Of a DNA stretch of 64,000 nt, positions 7,963-16,967 are shown one piece after another. Where the stretch lies: positions 524,108 through 588,107 of the forward strand of contig NZ_BJCL01000003.1 of the NCBI RefSeq assembly GCF_005403045.1, given 5' to 3'. Position numbers and translations under genes: made by a program. Source of the DNA: Pseudaquabacterium pictum. Lineage in GTDB: Bacteria > Pseudomonadota > Gammaproteobacteria > Burkholderiales > Burkholderiaceae_C. A model generated the notes under the pieces. The model saw nothing but the letters and a program-made list of their open reading frames with translations. It ran no database searches and had not been told where the DNA came from. Each line of letters starts with the position of its first letter. Position 1 is the stretch's first letter.

Positions 7963-9168
7963 ATGACCCGACACGCTTTCATCTGCGATGCCCTGCGCAC
8001 GCCCTTCGGCCGCTATGGCGGCAGCCTCTCGTCGGTGCGTACCGACGATCTCGGCGCCGTGCCGCTGCGTGCCTTGGACTCGCGCCATGCATCGCTCGAC
8101 TGGGAGGCCGTCAGCGACGTGATTTACGGCTGCGCCAACCAGGCGGGGGAAGACAACCGCAACGTTGCCCGCATGGCGTTGCTGCTGGCCGGCCTGCCGC
8201 TGGGCCTGCCGGGCAGCACCGTCAACAGGCTGTGCGGATCGGGCATGGATGCCGTCGGCACGGCGGCCCGCGCGATCAAGGCCGGCGAAGCCGACTTGAT
8301 GGTGGCCGGCGGTGTCGAGAGCATGAGCCGTGCGCCGTTCGTGATACCCAAGGCCGAATCGGCCTTCAGCCGCAGCAATGCGATCCATGACACCACCATC
8401 GGCTGGCGCTTCGTCAACAAGTTGATGAAGGAACAGTACGGCGTCGATGCGATGCCCGAAACGGCCGAGAACGTGGCGCAGCAGTTCGGCATCGAGCGCG
8501 CTGCCCAGGACCGCATGGCCCTGGCCAGCCAGATGAAGGCGGTGGCGGCACAGGAGGCGGGCTGGTTTGACGCGGAGATCACGCCGGTGACCGTGGCCCA
8601 GAAGAAGGGCGACGCGCTCGTGGTGTCGAAGGACGAACATCCGCGGCAGACCAGCATCGACGCATTGGCGAAGCTGAAGGGAGTGGTGCGCCCTGATGGC
8701 AGCGTGACCGCTGGCAATGCCTCCGGTGTCAACGACGGCGCCTGTGCGCTGCTGCTGGCGTCGGAACAGGGCGCCGCCCGCCAGGGCCTGACGCCGCGTG
8801 CCCGTGTGGTCGGCATGGCCACGGCCGGCGTGGCGCCGCGCATCATGGGCATCGGCCCGGTGCCGGCCACGCGCAAGGTGCTGGCACTCACCGGCCTGTC
8901 GCTGGCACAGATGGATGTGATCGAGCTGAATGAGGCCTTTGCTGCCCAGGGCCTGGCGGTGATGCGCGAGCTGGGCCTGCCCGACGACGATCCGCGTGTG
9001 AACCCGTGGGGCGGCGCCATCGCACTGGGCCATCCGCTGGGCGCCAGCGGTGCGCGGCTGGTGACCACTGCAGTGAACCAGTTGCACCGCAATGGCGGCC
9101 GCTACGCGCTGTGCACGATGTGCGTCGGCGTAGGGCAGGGCATCGCGATCGTGCTGGAGCGGGTGTGA
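7963..9168 (+). CDS. pcaF: 3-oxoadipyl-CoA thiolase
   Basis: A 401-residue thiolase, exactly the usual PcaF length. The acylated Cys91 is in NRLCGSGMDA (88-97), and the C-terminal NEAFAAQG, GHPLGASGAR and CVGVGQG motifs hold the His and second Cys. It cleaves 3-oxoadipyl-CoA with CoA to succinyl-CoA and acetyl-CoA. The start at 7963 (MTRHAFICDALRTP) has TGGAGA upstream; the frame is open further up but only this start gives the thiolase N-terminus. The stop overlaps the pcaD start by one base (TGATG). Confidence 0.95.
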   Translation: MTRHAFICDALRTPFGRYGGSLSSVRTDDLGAVPLRALDSRHASLDWEAVSDVIYGCANQAGEDNRNVARMALLLAGLPLGLPGSTVNRLCGSGMDAVGTAARAIKAGEADLMVAGGVESMSRAPFVIPKAESAFSRSNAIHDTTIGWRFVNKLMKEQYGVDAMPETAENVAQQFGIERAAQDRMALASQMKAVAAQEAGWFDAEITPVTVAQKKGDALVVSKDEHPRQTSIDALAKLKGVVRPDGSVTAGNASGVNDGACALLLASEQGAARQGLTPRARVVGMATAGVAPRIMGIGPVPATRKVLALTGLSLAQMDVIELNEAFAAQGLAVMRELGLPDDDPRVNPWGGAIALGHPLGASGARLVTTAVNQLHRNGGRYALCTMCVGVGQGIAIVLERV

Positions 9169-10010
9169 TGGCCGGCACCGCGCACCAATCTGCCGCGCAC
9201 CCCCGGCTGACCTCCAGCGCGCCGCGCCTGCGCCACGATGTGCAGGGCCCGCTGGACGGCGGTGCAGCGCGCCTGACCTTGGTGCTGTCGCATGCCCTGG
9301 GCTGCGACATGACGATGTGGGATGACTTGGCCGCCCACCTGGCGCAGCATGCCCGTGTCGTGCGCTATGACCAGCGCGGCCACGGCGGCAGCGAAGCGCC
9401 GGTCGGCCCGTACACGATGGCGGACCTCGCCGACGACGCCGCACGGTTGATCGACGAGCTGGCGCTGGGCCCGGTGGTGTGGATCGGCCTGTCGATGGGC
9501 GGCATGATCGGTCAGGAACTGGCGCTGCGCCATCCGGGCAAGGTGCGCGCGCTGGTGCTGGCCAACACCACCTCGGGCTACCCGGCCGAGGCCCAGGCCG
9601 GCTGGGCGCAGCGCATTGCCGGCATCACGCAAGGCGGGCTGGAGAGCATTGTCGACGGTGCGCTGCAGCGCTGGTTCCATGCCGGCTTCCACGCCGAACA
9701 ACCACAGAAGCTGGCGCACTGGCGCGCCCGGGTGCTGCGCTGTAGTGCCGCCGGCTACATCGCCTGCTGCCATGCGATCGCCAGCATCGACACCACCGCG
9801 CGCTTGCCAAGCATCACCTTGCCGACGCTGGTGATCGCCGGCGCGCTGGACCTGGGTACGCCGCCAGAGATGGCTCGCACCATCGCGCACGCCATCCCCG
9901 GCGCCCGCCTCGTGGTGTTGCCCGATGCGTCGCACCTGAGCGTGCTGGAGCAGCCGCAGGCCTTCCGCGACGCGCTGGACGACTGGTTGCGCAGCGCGCT
10001 GCCGGCTTGA
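9168..10010 (+). CDS. pcaD: 3-oxoadipate enol-lactonase
   Basis: A 280-residue alpha/beta hydrolase with nucleophile Ser109 in GLSMGG (107-112) and the catalytic His in the C-terminal ASHLSVLEQP stretch. It hydrolyses 3-oxoadipate enol-lactone, the product of muconolactone isomerisation, to 3-oxoadipate. Start ATG at 9168 overlaps the pcaF stop, implying translational coupling. The first 20 residues are a loose extension compared with usual PcaD proteins. It is the last gene of pcaIJFD; benE follows after 73 bp on the same strand. Confidence 0.9.
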   Translation: MAGTAHQSAAHPRLTSSAPRLRHDVQGPLDGGAARLTLVLSHALGCDMTMWDDLAAHLAQHARVVRYDQRGHGGSEAPVGPYTMADLADDAARLIDELALGPVVWIGLSMGGMIGQELALRHPGKVRALVLANTTSGYPAEAQAGWAQRIAGITQGGLESIVDGALQRWFHAGFHAEQPQKLAHWRARVLRCSAAGYIACCHAIASIDTTARLPSITLPTLVIAGALDLGTPPEMARTIAHAIPGARLVVLPDASHLSVLEQPQAFRDALDDWLRSALPA

Positions 10011-10083
10011 GCTCGCGCTGGCTGCCCGCTGGCCACGCCCACTACGTGCAGGCGTTTCCACATCCCCACCTAGTGCAATCGCC

Positions 10084-11286
10084 ATGCTCCGACGCGACTG
10101 GTCCGTCTCCGCCATCACCGCCGGCTTCCTGGCCGTGCTGATCTCGTATGCCGGTCCGTTGCTGATCTTCTTCCAGGCTGGTCGCGCCGCTGGTGCGGGG
10201 CCGGAACTGATGGCGTCATGGGTGTGGGCCATTTCGATGGGTGCAGCGGTCTCCGGCATCGTGCTGAGCTGGTGGCTGAAGGTGCCGGTGGTCACCGCCT
10301 GGTCGGCGCCCGGCACGGCGCTGCTGATCACCTTGTTCCCCGGGCTGTCGCTGGCCGAGGCCGTGGGGGCGTACATCACGGCTGCGGTGCTCATCTTGCT
10401 GGTGGGCCTGAGCGGCGGCTTCGACTGGCTGATGCGACGCATACCGCGAGGCATCTGCGCCGGCATGATGGCCGGCATCCTGTTCCAGTTCGGCGCCGGC
10501 GCCTTCAAGGCGGTGCAGGCGATGCCGCTGCCCACGCTGTGCATGGTGGCCGGCTGGCTGGTGGCGCGGCGCTTCTGGCCGCGCGACCACCTGCTGATCG
10601 TGCTGGCGCTGGGCCTGGCACTGGCCGCCGGCAGCGGAGGTGTCGACTGGAGCGTGTTGCAGCTGGAGTTCTCGCGCCCGGTCTTCACCGCACCCGCGTG
10701 GAGCTGGGCCTCGACGCTGAGCCTGGCGTTGCCGCTGGCGGTGGTCAGCCTGGCCGGCCAGTTCCTGCCCGGCATGGCCATCCTGCGCGGCGCGGGCTAC
10801 ACCACGCCGGCGCGGCCGGTGCTGGTGGCCACCGGCCTGGCGTCGCTGTGCACCGCGCCGTTCGGTGGCATCACCACCGTGCTGGCCGCGATCACGGCAG
10901 CACTCTGCACCGGTCGCGATGCGCACTCCGACCCGGCGCGCCGCTACGTGGCCGGCATCGCCAGCGGCTCCTTCTTCCTCTTGGGCGGTTGCCTGGCCGG
11001 CAGCATCATCGGTCTGTTCACCGTGCTGCCCGCACCCTTCGTTGCGGTGCTGGCGGGGCTCGCGCTGGTCGGTGCGATCACCGCCAACGTGCAAGCGGCG
11101 GTCAGCGACCCGGCCGACCGCGACGCGGCGATGGTCACCTTTCTCGTCACCGCCAGCGGCATGGGCCTGTGGGGCCTGGGGTCGGCGTTTTGGGGCGTGG
11201 TGATCGGTGGCGGCGCCCATGCGGTGCTGGGCTGGCGGCGACCGACCGCCGCAACGGCCGCAGCCGCCGACGCCGCGGCGCGTTAG
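10084..11286 (+). CDS. benE: BenE-family benzoate transporter
   Basis: A 400-residue integral membrane protein with about 12 hydrophobic segments, matching the BenE benzoate/H+ symporter family; the start MLRRDWSVSAITAGFLAVLISYAG is typical, as is AWSAPGTALL in the first third. It would import benzoate into the cytoplasm for BenABCD. It stands between pcaD and the convergent LysR gene and overlaps that gene's stop by 4 bp. A second, unrelated benzoate-type transporter (MFS, 18824-20206) is in the same locus. Confidence 0.9.
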   Translation: MLRRDWSVSAITAGFLAVLISYAGPLLIFFQAGRAAGAGPELMASWVWAISMGAAVSGIVLSWWLKVPVVTAWSAPGTALLITLFPGLSLAEAVGAYITAAVLILLVGLSGGFDWLMRRIPRGICAGMMAGILFQFGAGAFKAVQAMPLPTLCMVAGWLVARRFWPRDHLLIVLALGLALAAGSGGVDWSVLQLEFSRPVFTAPAWSWASTLSLALPLAVVSLAGQFLPGMAILRGAGYTTPARPVLVATGLASLCTAPFGGITTVLAAITAALCTGRDAHSDPARRYVAGIASGSFFLLGGCLAGSIIGLFTVLPAPFVAVLAGLALVGAITANVQAAVSDPADRDAAMVTFLVTASGMGLWGLGSAFWGVVIGGGAHAVLGWRRPTAATAAAADAAAR

Positions 11287-12251
11287 AACGACAGGTCCGC
11301 GTTCGGACCGCCGCCCAGGCCCACCGACGCGGGTGTGCCGATGTCGGCCTGCTGCCGCGCCGCGGCATGCTCGGCGTAGATCCGGTCGATCAGCCCGCGC
11401 AGCAGCACGATGTCCTCGTTGCGGTCGTGCATCCGCGTGCTCATGATGATCGGCGACACAGCCTGCGGATCGCTCAGCGGGCGGTAGACCACCTCATCGG
11501 GCCGCAACCGGCTCACGCCGGTGGGCACCACGCACAGGCCCATGCCGGAGGCCACGAGGCCCAGCGCAGTTTGGATTTCCTGCACCTCGTGCACCGCTGC
11601 GGGCTGCAAGCCTTGGTCGCGGAACAGCGACAACACCTGGTCGGCATAGCTGGGCCTGGGCTTTCGCGGGTAAACCAGAATATCGTAGCTCTCTAGTGCC
11701 GCGATAATAATAGGTTTGCCTGAAATTGCCAGGCTATGCTCAATAGGTATCGCCACCACCAGGCGTTCCTCGCGCAGCACCTCGCGCTGGATGCTGGGAT
11801 CGTCCAGCCGCACGCGGCCGAATCCCACGTCGATGCGGCCCGCCTTCAGGGCCTCGGTCTGGTCCAGCGTCGACATCTCTTCCAGCGCGATCTCCACCTG
11901 CGGCAACTCGGCGCGGAACAACCGCACCAGGCGCGGCAGCGCGCCGTACATCGTCGACGCGACGAAGCCGATCACCAGCCGTCGCTCCATGCGGGCCACC
12001 CTGCGCGTGGCCCGGGCCGCCTGGGCGGCCTGTTCCAGCAAGCGCGTGGCGTGGCTGTAAAAAAAGCGCCCGGGCTCGGTCAGCTTCAGCGGGCGTGAGC
12101 CGCGTTCGAACAGCGGCGTCCCCAGTTCCTCTTCCAGATCCTGGATCTGCCGGCTCAGCGGCGGCTGCGAGATGTGCAGCCGCTCGGCCGCGCGGGTGAA
12201 GCTCTGCTCATCAGCCACGGCGACGAAGTAGCGCAGGTGTCGCAATTCCAT
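11283..12251 (-). CDS. benM: LysR-type regulator of benzoate/catechol genes (BenM/CatM-like)
   Basis: A 322-residue LysR protein: winged helix at 1-60 (RHLRYFVAVADEQSFTRAAE), then a periplasmic-binding-like effector domain. Residues that bind muconate in Acinetobacter BenM are at the same numbers, Ser99 and Thr128 (GFVASTMYG, EEMSTLD), and the residues of BenM's second, benzoate site also seem present: Arg160 and Tyr292 (BenM Tyr293). CatM, as I recall it, lacks the latter pair. The protein is therefore likely a BenM-like regulator responding to muconate and perhaps benzoate. It is divergent from catBCA-benABCD and an ATAC-N7-GTAT site lies directly before its start. Confidence 0.87.
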   Translation of the reverse strand: MELRHLRYFVAVADEQSFTRAAERLHISQPPLSRQIQDLEEELGTPLFERGSRPLKLTEPGRFFYSHATRLLEQAAQAARATRRVARMERRLVIGFVASTMYGALPRLVRLFRAELPQVEIALEEMSTLDQTEALKAGRIDVGFGRVRLDDPSIQREVLREERLVVAIPIEHSLAISGKPIIIAALESYDILVYPRKPRPSYADQVLSLFRDQGLQPAAVHEVQEIQTALGLVASGMGLCVVPTGVSRLRPDEVVYRPLSDPQAVSPIIMSTRMHDRNEDIVLLRGLIDRIYAEHAAARQQADIGTPASVGLGGGPNADLSF

Positions 12252-12254
12252 TGC

Positions 12255-12269
12255 ATACCTTCAAAGTAT
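12255..12269. promoter_or_regulatory. ATAC-N7-GTAT BenM/CatM binding site
   Basis: ATAC at 12255-12258 and GTAT at 12266-12269 with seven bases between form the exact consensus known for BenM and CatM. It lies 4 bp upstream of the LysR start codon and 154 bp upstream of catB, so it can serve autoregulation and activation of the cat-ben genes. A second, weaker half-site was not clearly seen. Confidence 0.75.
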
Positions 12270-12422
12270 CGAATCAGTCTAAAAGCGTCTTGGACGTGGC
12301 GCCAGCGAGTTTCTACGATTCGCTCCATTCCAGACCTCCGGAATCCCCGGCTCCCGGTCTTTCCGAACCCCCCGGCCCAACGGTCGACCACCCGAGCAGT
12401 CCAGCCTGCAAACCCTGCGCCC

Positions 12423-13550
12423 ATGACCTCCAAACTGGAAATCCTCTCGGTCGAGACCATCCTGGTCGACGTGCCCACCATCCGGCCGCACAAGCTGTCT
12501 GTCGCCACGATGAACCACCAGACGCTGGTGCTGGTGCGCATTGCCACCAGCGACGGCATCGTCGGCTGGGGCGAAGGCACCACCATCGGTGGCCTGGCCT
12601 ATGGCGAGGAAAGCCCCGAGAGCATCAAGACCAACCTCGACACCTATGTCGCGCCACTGCTGAAGGGCCAGGACCCACGCGGCGTGGCCCGCCTGATGGC
12701 CACGGTGAGCGGCCGCATCCAGGGCAACCGGTTTGCCAAGTGCGCGCTGGAGACGGCGCTGTACGACAACCAGGCCCGGCGCCTGGGCGTGCCGTTGAGC
12801 GAACTCTTCGGCGGCCGGGTGCGCGACAGCATCCCGGTGGCCTGGACCCTGGCCAGCGGCGACACCCAGCGCGACATCGCCGAAGCCCAGCGCGTGCTGG
12901 AACTGCGCCGCCACAACATCTTCAAGCTGAAGATCGGCCTGCGCTCAGTGAAGGACGACGTGGCCCATGTGGCCGCGATCAAGCGCGCCCTGGGCGATGT
13001 GGCCAGCGTGCGCATCGACGCCAACCAGGCCTGGTCGGTGACCCAGGCGCTGGACGGCATGCGCCAGCTGGCCGATGCCGGCATCGATATGGTCGAGCAG
13101 CCCATCGTCGCCCGCGACAAGCTGGGACTGCAGCGCCTGACCCAGGCCAACATCATCCCGGTGATGGCCGACGAGGCGCTGCACGGCGCGCGCGATGCCT
13201 TCGAGGTGGCCAGCCTGGGCGCGGCCGACATCTTCGCGGTCAAGATCAACCAGTCGGGCGGGCTGCGCGGCGCGGCGCAGGTGGCGGGTATCGCCCAGGC
13301 CGCCAACATTGCGCTGTACGGCGGCACGATGCTCGAGGGCGCGGTGGGCACGATGGCCTCGGCCCAGCTGTTTGCCACCTTCCACGACCTGGCCTGGGGC
13401 ACCGAGCTGTTTGGGCCGCTGCTGCTGACCGAGGAGATCCTCCGCGAGCCGCTGTTCTACCGCGACTACTCGCTGCAGATACCGGTCAAGCCGGGCCTCG
13501 GCATCGACATCGACGAAGAGAAGGTCGCGCGCCTGCGCCGCGACCGCTGA
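12423..13550 (+). CDS. catB: Muconate cycloisomerase
   Basis: A 375-residue enolase-superfamily enzyme. The KxK pair Lys168/Lys170 (FKLKIG), metal ligands Asp199 (RIDAN), Glu225 (VEQP) and Asp250 (ADEAL), and Lys274 (FAVKINQSG) are all present. It converts cis,cis-muconate, made by CatA, to muconolactone. The ATG at 12423 starts the typical N-terminus SKLEILSVETILVDVPTIRPH; the frame is open further upstream but that part covers the operator region. It is the first gene of catBCA-benABCD, divergent from the LysR gene. Confidence 0.94.
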   Translation: MTSKLEILSVETILVDVPTIRPHKLSVATMNHQTLVLVRIATSDGIVGWGEGTTIGGLAYGEESPESIKTNLDTYVAPLLKGQDPRGVARLMATVSGRIQGNRFAKCALETALYDNQARRLGVPLSELFGGRVRDSIPVAWTLASGDTQRDIAEAQRVLELRRHNIFKLKIGLRSVKDDVAHVAAIKRALGDVASVRIDANQAWSVTQALDGMRQLADAGIDMVEQPIVARDKLGLQRLTQANIIPVMADEALHGARDAFEVASLGAADIFAVKINQSGGLRGAAQVAGIAQAANIALYGGTMLEGAVGTMASAQLFATFHDLAWGTELFGPLLLTEEILREPLFYRDYSLQIPVKPGLGIDIDEEKVARLRRDR

Positions 13551-13588
13551 GCCTGCGCCCCCTTCCCACACCCACAGAGGAGACACCC

Positions 13589-13879
13589 ATGCTGTTCCAG
13601 GTCCAGATGGACGTGCGCCTGCCGCACGACATGCCCGCCGAGCGCGCCGACGCGCTGAAGAAGACCGAGCGCGAGCGCGCCCAGGACCTGCAGCGCGCCG
13701 GCACCTGGCGCCACCTGTGGCGCGTGGCCGGCCGCTACGCCAATGTCAGTGTCTTCGACGTGGCCAGCGTCGACGAACTGCACCAGATCCTGTCGACGCT
13801 GCCGCTGTTCCCGTACATGCAGATCGCCGTGACGGCGCTGTGCCGCCATCCTTCGTCGATCCACGACGACGACCGCTGA
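13589..13879 (+). CDS. catC: Muconolactone delta-isomerase
   Basis: A 96-residue protein, the normal size of CatC, with the family start MLFQVQMDVRLPHDMP and end YMQIAVTALCRHPSS. It isomerises muconolactone to 3-oxoadipate enol-lactone, the substrate of PcaD, and acts as a cytoplasmic oligomer. A good ribosome site (AGAGGAGAC) precedes the ATG at 13589. It lies 38 bp after catB and 48 bp before catA. Confidence 0.95.
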   Translation: MLFQVQMDVRLPHDMPAERADALKKTERERAQDLQRAGTWRHLWRVAGRYANVSVFDVASVDELHQILSTLPLFPYMQIAVTALCRHPSSIHDDDR

Positions 13880-13927
13880 TTGCCCACTTACCCCTTTCTT
13901 CACCCACATCCTACCGAGGAGACAACC

Positions 13928-14842
13928 ATGGATACCAAGACCATCGACCAGCTGCTGGACCGTTTCGAGACCACCGGCGTGGTCGGCGAGGGCAACCCCC
14001 GCATCAAGGCCATCACCCGCCGCCTGGTGCGCGACCTGATGATCGCCATCGAAGACCTGGACATCACGTCCGAAGAGTTCTGGTCCGGCCTGAACTACTT
14101 TGCCGAAGCCGGCCGCAACGGCGAGTTGGGCCTGATCGCCCCGGGCATCGGCCTGGAACACTTCCTGGACCTGCGCCTGGACGAGGCCGAAACCAAGGCC
14201 GGCCTGCAGGGCGGCACGCCGCGCACCATCGAAGGCCCGCTGTACGTGGCCGGCGCGCCGGTTGCACAGGGTGAAGCCCGCCTCGACGACGGCCAGACCG
14301 CCGGCGAGGTGGTGGTGATGCAGGGCGTGGTGCGCGGCACGGATGGCAAGCCGGTGGCCGGGGCACAGGTCGAGGTCTGGCACGCCAACGACAAGGGCGG
14401 CTACTCGTACTTCGACACGACCCAGAGCGCCTTCAACCTGCGCCGCACCATCGTCGCCGACGCCCAGGGCCGTTACAAGTTCCGCAGCGTGATGCCGGTG
14501 GGCTACAGCTGCCCCCCGGGCGGCGCCACCGAGCGCCTGCTGCAGCAACTGGGTCGCCATGGCCACCGCCCGGCGCACATCCACTTCTTCGTCAGCGCCC
14601 CGGGCCACCGCAAGCTGACCACGCAGATCAACATCGAGAACGATCCGCACCTGTGGGACGACTTCGCTTTCGGCACGCGTGACGGCCTGGTGCCGCCGGT
14701 GCACACCAATGCCGACCGCGCGGCGATGAACGACCTGGGCGTGGACAAGCCGTTCTACGAGATCAGGTTCGACTTCACGCTGCACGCCGAGAAGGCCAGC
14801 GCACCGGCGACCGACTTCGCCCGCCCGCGCGCCGCCGCCTGA
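13928..14842 (+). CDS. catA: Catechol 1,2-dioxygenase
   Basis: A 304-residue intradiol dioxygenase. The non-haem Fe(III) ligands can be placed by spacing: Tyr159 (GGYSYF), Tyr193 (VGYSCPP), His217 and His219 (RPAHIHFF). It opens catechol between the hydroxyls to cis,cis-muconate. The N-terminal helical dimerisation region (1-100) that binds lipids in this family is present. ATG at 13928 follows GAGGAGACAACC. It lies between catC and benA, with 147 bp containing a strong hairpin before benA. Confidence 0.95.
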   Translation: MDTKTIDQLLDRFETTGVVGEGNPRIKAITRRLVRDLMIAIEDLDITSEEFWSGLNYFAEAGRNGELGLIAPGIGLEHFLDLRLDEAETKAGLQGGTPRTIEGPLYVAGAPVAQGEARLDDGQTAGEVVVMQGVVRGTDGKPVAGAQVEVWHANDKGGYSYFDTTQSAFNLRRTIVADAQGRYKFRSVMPVGYSCPPGGATERLLQQLGRHGHRPAHIHFFVSAPGHRKLTTQINIENDPHLWDDFAFGTRDGLVPPVHTNADRAAMNDLGVDKPFYEIRFDFTLHAEKASAPATDFARPRAAA

Positions 14843-14916
14843 CCGACACCCGGGGCGCATGCCCCGGCACCCGTGCCGCCCCGCGCGGCGCCCACACCCC
14901 CCAAGAGCCTCCCCGT

Positions 14917-14936
14917 CCGGGCGCCTGCGCGCCCGG
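14917..14936. repeat. GC-rich hairpin between catA and benA
   Basis: CCGGGCGC and GCGCCCGG form a perfect 8-bp stem with the loop CTGC. No T-run follows. It may be an mRNA stability or processing element that separates catBCA from benABCD expression; termination is less likely. Confidence 0.45.
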
Positions 14937-14989
14937 GCCGGGCGAAGCCTTGCCCCAACGTGGCCCGCGTGGCGGGCATGGAGACACGC

Positions 14990-16402
14990 ATGAGCACTTC
15001 CGCATCCCTCGATGCCGTCAAGAATCGGCTGGCTGGCATGCTGGTGGAGGACGCCGACCGGCACGTCTACCGCCTGCACCGCAGCGCCTTCACCGACGAA
15101 GCCCTGTTCGACCTGGAGATGAAGCACATCTTCGAGGGCAACTGGATCTACCTGGCCCACGAGAGCCAGATCCCCAACCCCAACGACTACTTCACCACCC
15201 AGATCGGCCGCCAGCCGATCGTGATCACCCGCAACAAGGCGGGCGAGCTGAACGCGATCATCAACGCCTGCTCGCACCGCGGCGCCACGCTGTGCCGCCA
15301 CAAGAAGGGCAATAAGACCAGCTTCACTTGCACCTTCCACGGCTGGACCTTCAACAACAGCGGCAAGCTGCTGAAGGTGAAGGACGCCAACGGCGCCGGC
15401 TACCCCGACAACTTCAACAAGGACGGCAGCCACGACCTGAAGAAGGTCGCCCGCTTTGAGAGCTACCGCGGCTTCCTGTTCGGCAGTCTCAACCCCGACG
15501 TGCCGCCGCTGACTGAGTTCCTCGGCGAGTCGACCAAGATCATCGACATGATCGTCGACCAGTCGCCCGAGGGCCTGGAGGTGCTGCGCGGCTCGTCGAC
15601 CTACACCTTCGACGGCAACTGGAAACTGCAGGCCGAGAACGGCGCCGACGGCTACCACGTCAGCTCGGTGCACTGGAACTACGCGGCTACGACCAACCAG
15701 CGCAAGCAGGCCGCGGCTGGTGACACCATCAAAGCGATGGACGCCGGCAGCTGGGCCAAGAACGGCGGCGGCTTCTACTCGTTCGAGCACGGCCACATGC
15801 TGCTCTGGACCAAGTGGGCCAACCCCGAAGACCGGCCCGCCTACCCGATCCGCGACCAGCTGGCCGCGCAGTTCGGTCAGGCCCGGGCCGACTGGATGAT
15901 CGGCCACTCGCGCAACCTGTGCCTGTACCCGAACGTCTACCTGATGGACCAGTTCAGCTCGCAGATCCGCGTGCTGCGGCCGATCAGCGTGAACAAGACC
16001 GAGGTCACGATCTACTGCATCGCGCCCAAGGGCGAGACGCCCGAGGCGCGCGCCCGCCGCATCCGCCAGTACGAGGACTTCTTCAACGCCACCGGCATGG
16101 CCACGCCCGACGACCTGGAGGAGTTCCGCGCCTGCCAGCAGGGCTACGCCGGCATTGCGCTGCCCTGGAACGACATGTGCCGCGGTGCCACGCAGTGGGT
16201 GCAGGGCCCCGATGCCGCCGCCAAGGAAATCGGCCTGAACCCGAAGCTGTCGGGCGTGAAGACCGAGGACGAAGGCCTCTACACCGTGCAGCACGGCTAT
16301 TGGCTGGAGACGATGCAGCGCGCCGTCGCCGCCGAGGAAGCCCGCGAAGCGGTCGGCGTCGAGCACCCGGTGTGCGGCCACCAGCACGCATGCGACCACT
16401 GA
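14990..16402 (+). CDS. benA: Benzoate 1,2-dioxygenase large subunit
   Basis: A 470-residue ring-hydroxylating oxygenase alpha subunit. Rieske ligands Cys94, His96 (CSHRG), Cys114 and His117 (CTFHGW) are present and the mononuclear iron site lies in [12 protein letters not shown] near residues 218-229. With BenB and BenC it makes benzoate cis-diol. The ATG at 14990 was chosen because the conserved N-terminus begins there; the upstream open frame is proline/arginine-rich and looks non-coding. The last 20 residues (ending HQHACDH) are rich in His and Cys and are not part of the usual fold. The anthranilate/toluate dioxygenases are alternatives, but the cluster favours benzoate. Confidence 0.93.
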   Translation: MSTSASLDAVKNRLAGMLVEDADRHVYRLHRSAFTDEALFDLEMKHIFEGNWIYLAHESQIPNPNDYFTTQIGRQPIVITRNKAGELNAIINACSHRGATLCRHKKGNKTSFTCTFHGWTFNNSGKLLKVKDANGAGYPDNFNKDGSHDLKKVARFESYRGFLFGSLNPDVPPLTEFLGESTKIIDMIVDQSPEGLEVLRGSSTYTFDGNWKLQAENGADGYHVSSVHWNYAATTNQRKQAAAGDTIKAMDAGSWAKNGGGFYSFEHGHMLLWTKWANPEDRPAYPIRDQLAAQFGQARADWMIGHSRNLCLYPNVYLMDQFSSQIRVLRPISVNKTEVTIYCIAPKGETPEARARRIRQYEDFFNATGMATPDDLEEFRACQQGYAGIALPWNDMCRGATQWVQGPDAAAKEIGLNPKLSGVKTEDEGLYTVQHGYWLETMQRAVAAEEAREAVGVEHPVCGHQHACDH

Positions 16403-16422
16403 CCGCACCGAAGGAGCGCACC

Positions 16423-16908
16423 ATGATGACCATCGAACAAGTGCAGGCCTTCCTGTACCGCGAAGCCCGGCTGCTGGACGACCGCCAGTGGGACGACTGG
16501 CTGGCCCTGTACCACCCGGCGGTGGATTTCTGGATGCCGTCGTGGGACGACGACGACCAGCTCACCACCGACCCGCAGCGTGAGATCTCGCTGATCTACT
16601 ACGCCAACAAGGGCGGGCTGGAAGACCGGGTCTTCCGCATCAAGACCGAGCGTTCGGCAGCCTCCATGCCCGAGCCGCGCACCGGCCACAACATCCACAA
16701 CGTCGAGATCGTGTCGCAGCACGGCGAGCAGATCGCGCTGCGCTTCAACTGGCACACCTTGAGCTACCGCTACCAGACGGTGGACAGCTACTTCGGCACC
16801 AGCCACTACACGCTGGACCTGAGCAGCGGTGCGCCGCTCATCCGGCGCAAGCACGTGGTGCTGAAGAACGACTACATCCACCACGTCCTGGACGTGTACC
16901 ACATCTAA
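16423..16908 (+). CDS. benB: Benzoate 1,2-dioxygenase small subunit
   Basis: A 161-residue ring-hydroxylating dioxygenase beta subunit of normal length with the NTF2-like fold (FLYREARLLDDRQWDDWLALY, and ending in IHHVLDVYHI). It has a structural role in the alpha3beta3 oxygenase with BenA. The ATG at 16423 is chosen over 16426 because AAGGAG ends 6 bases before it. It lies 20 bp after benA and 59 bp before benC. Confidence 0.94.
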   Translation: MMTIEQVQAFLYREARLLDDRQWDDWLALYHPAVDFWMPSWDDDDQLTTDPQREISLIYYANKGGLEDRVFRIKTERSAASMPEPRTGHNIHNVEIVSQHGEQIALRFNWHTLSYRYQTVDSYFGTSHYTLDLSSGAPLIRRKHVVLKNDYIHHVLDVYHI

Positions 16909-16967
16909 CCCCGGTTGAACGCGGCCCTGCACAGCGGGGCCGCGCTGCCGCATGGAGGAGACACCCC

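Noticed and set aside
13466..16408. Very long minus-strand frame opposite catC, catA and benA
   Set aside because: It is a high-GC shadow of real genes on the plus strand, with Val/Gly/Arg-rich low-complexity translation.
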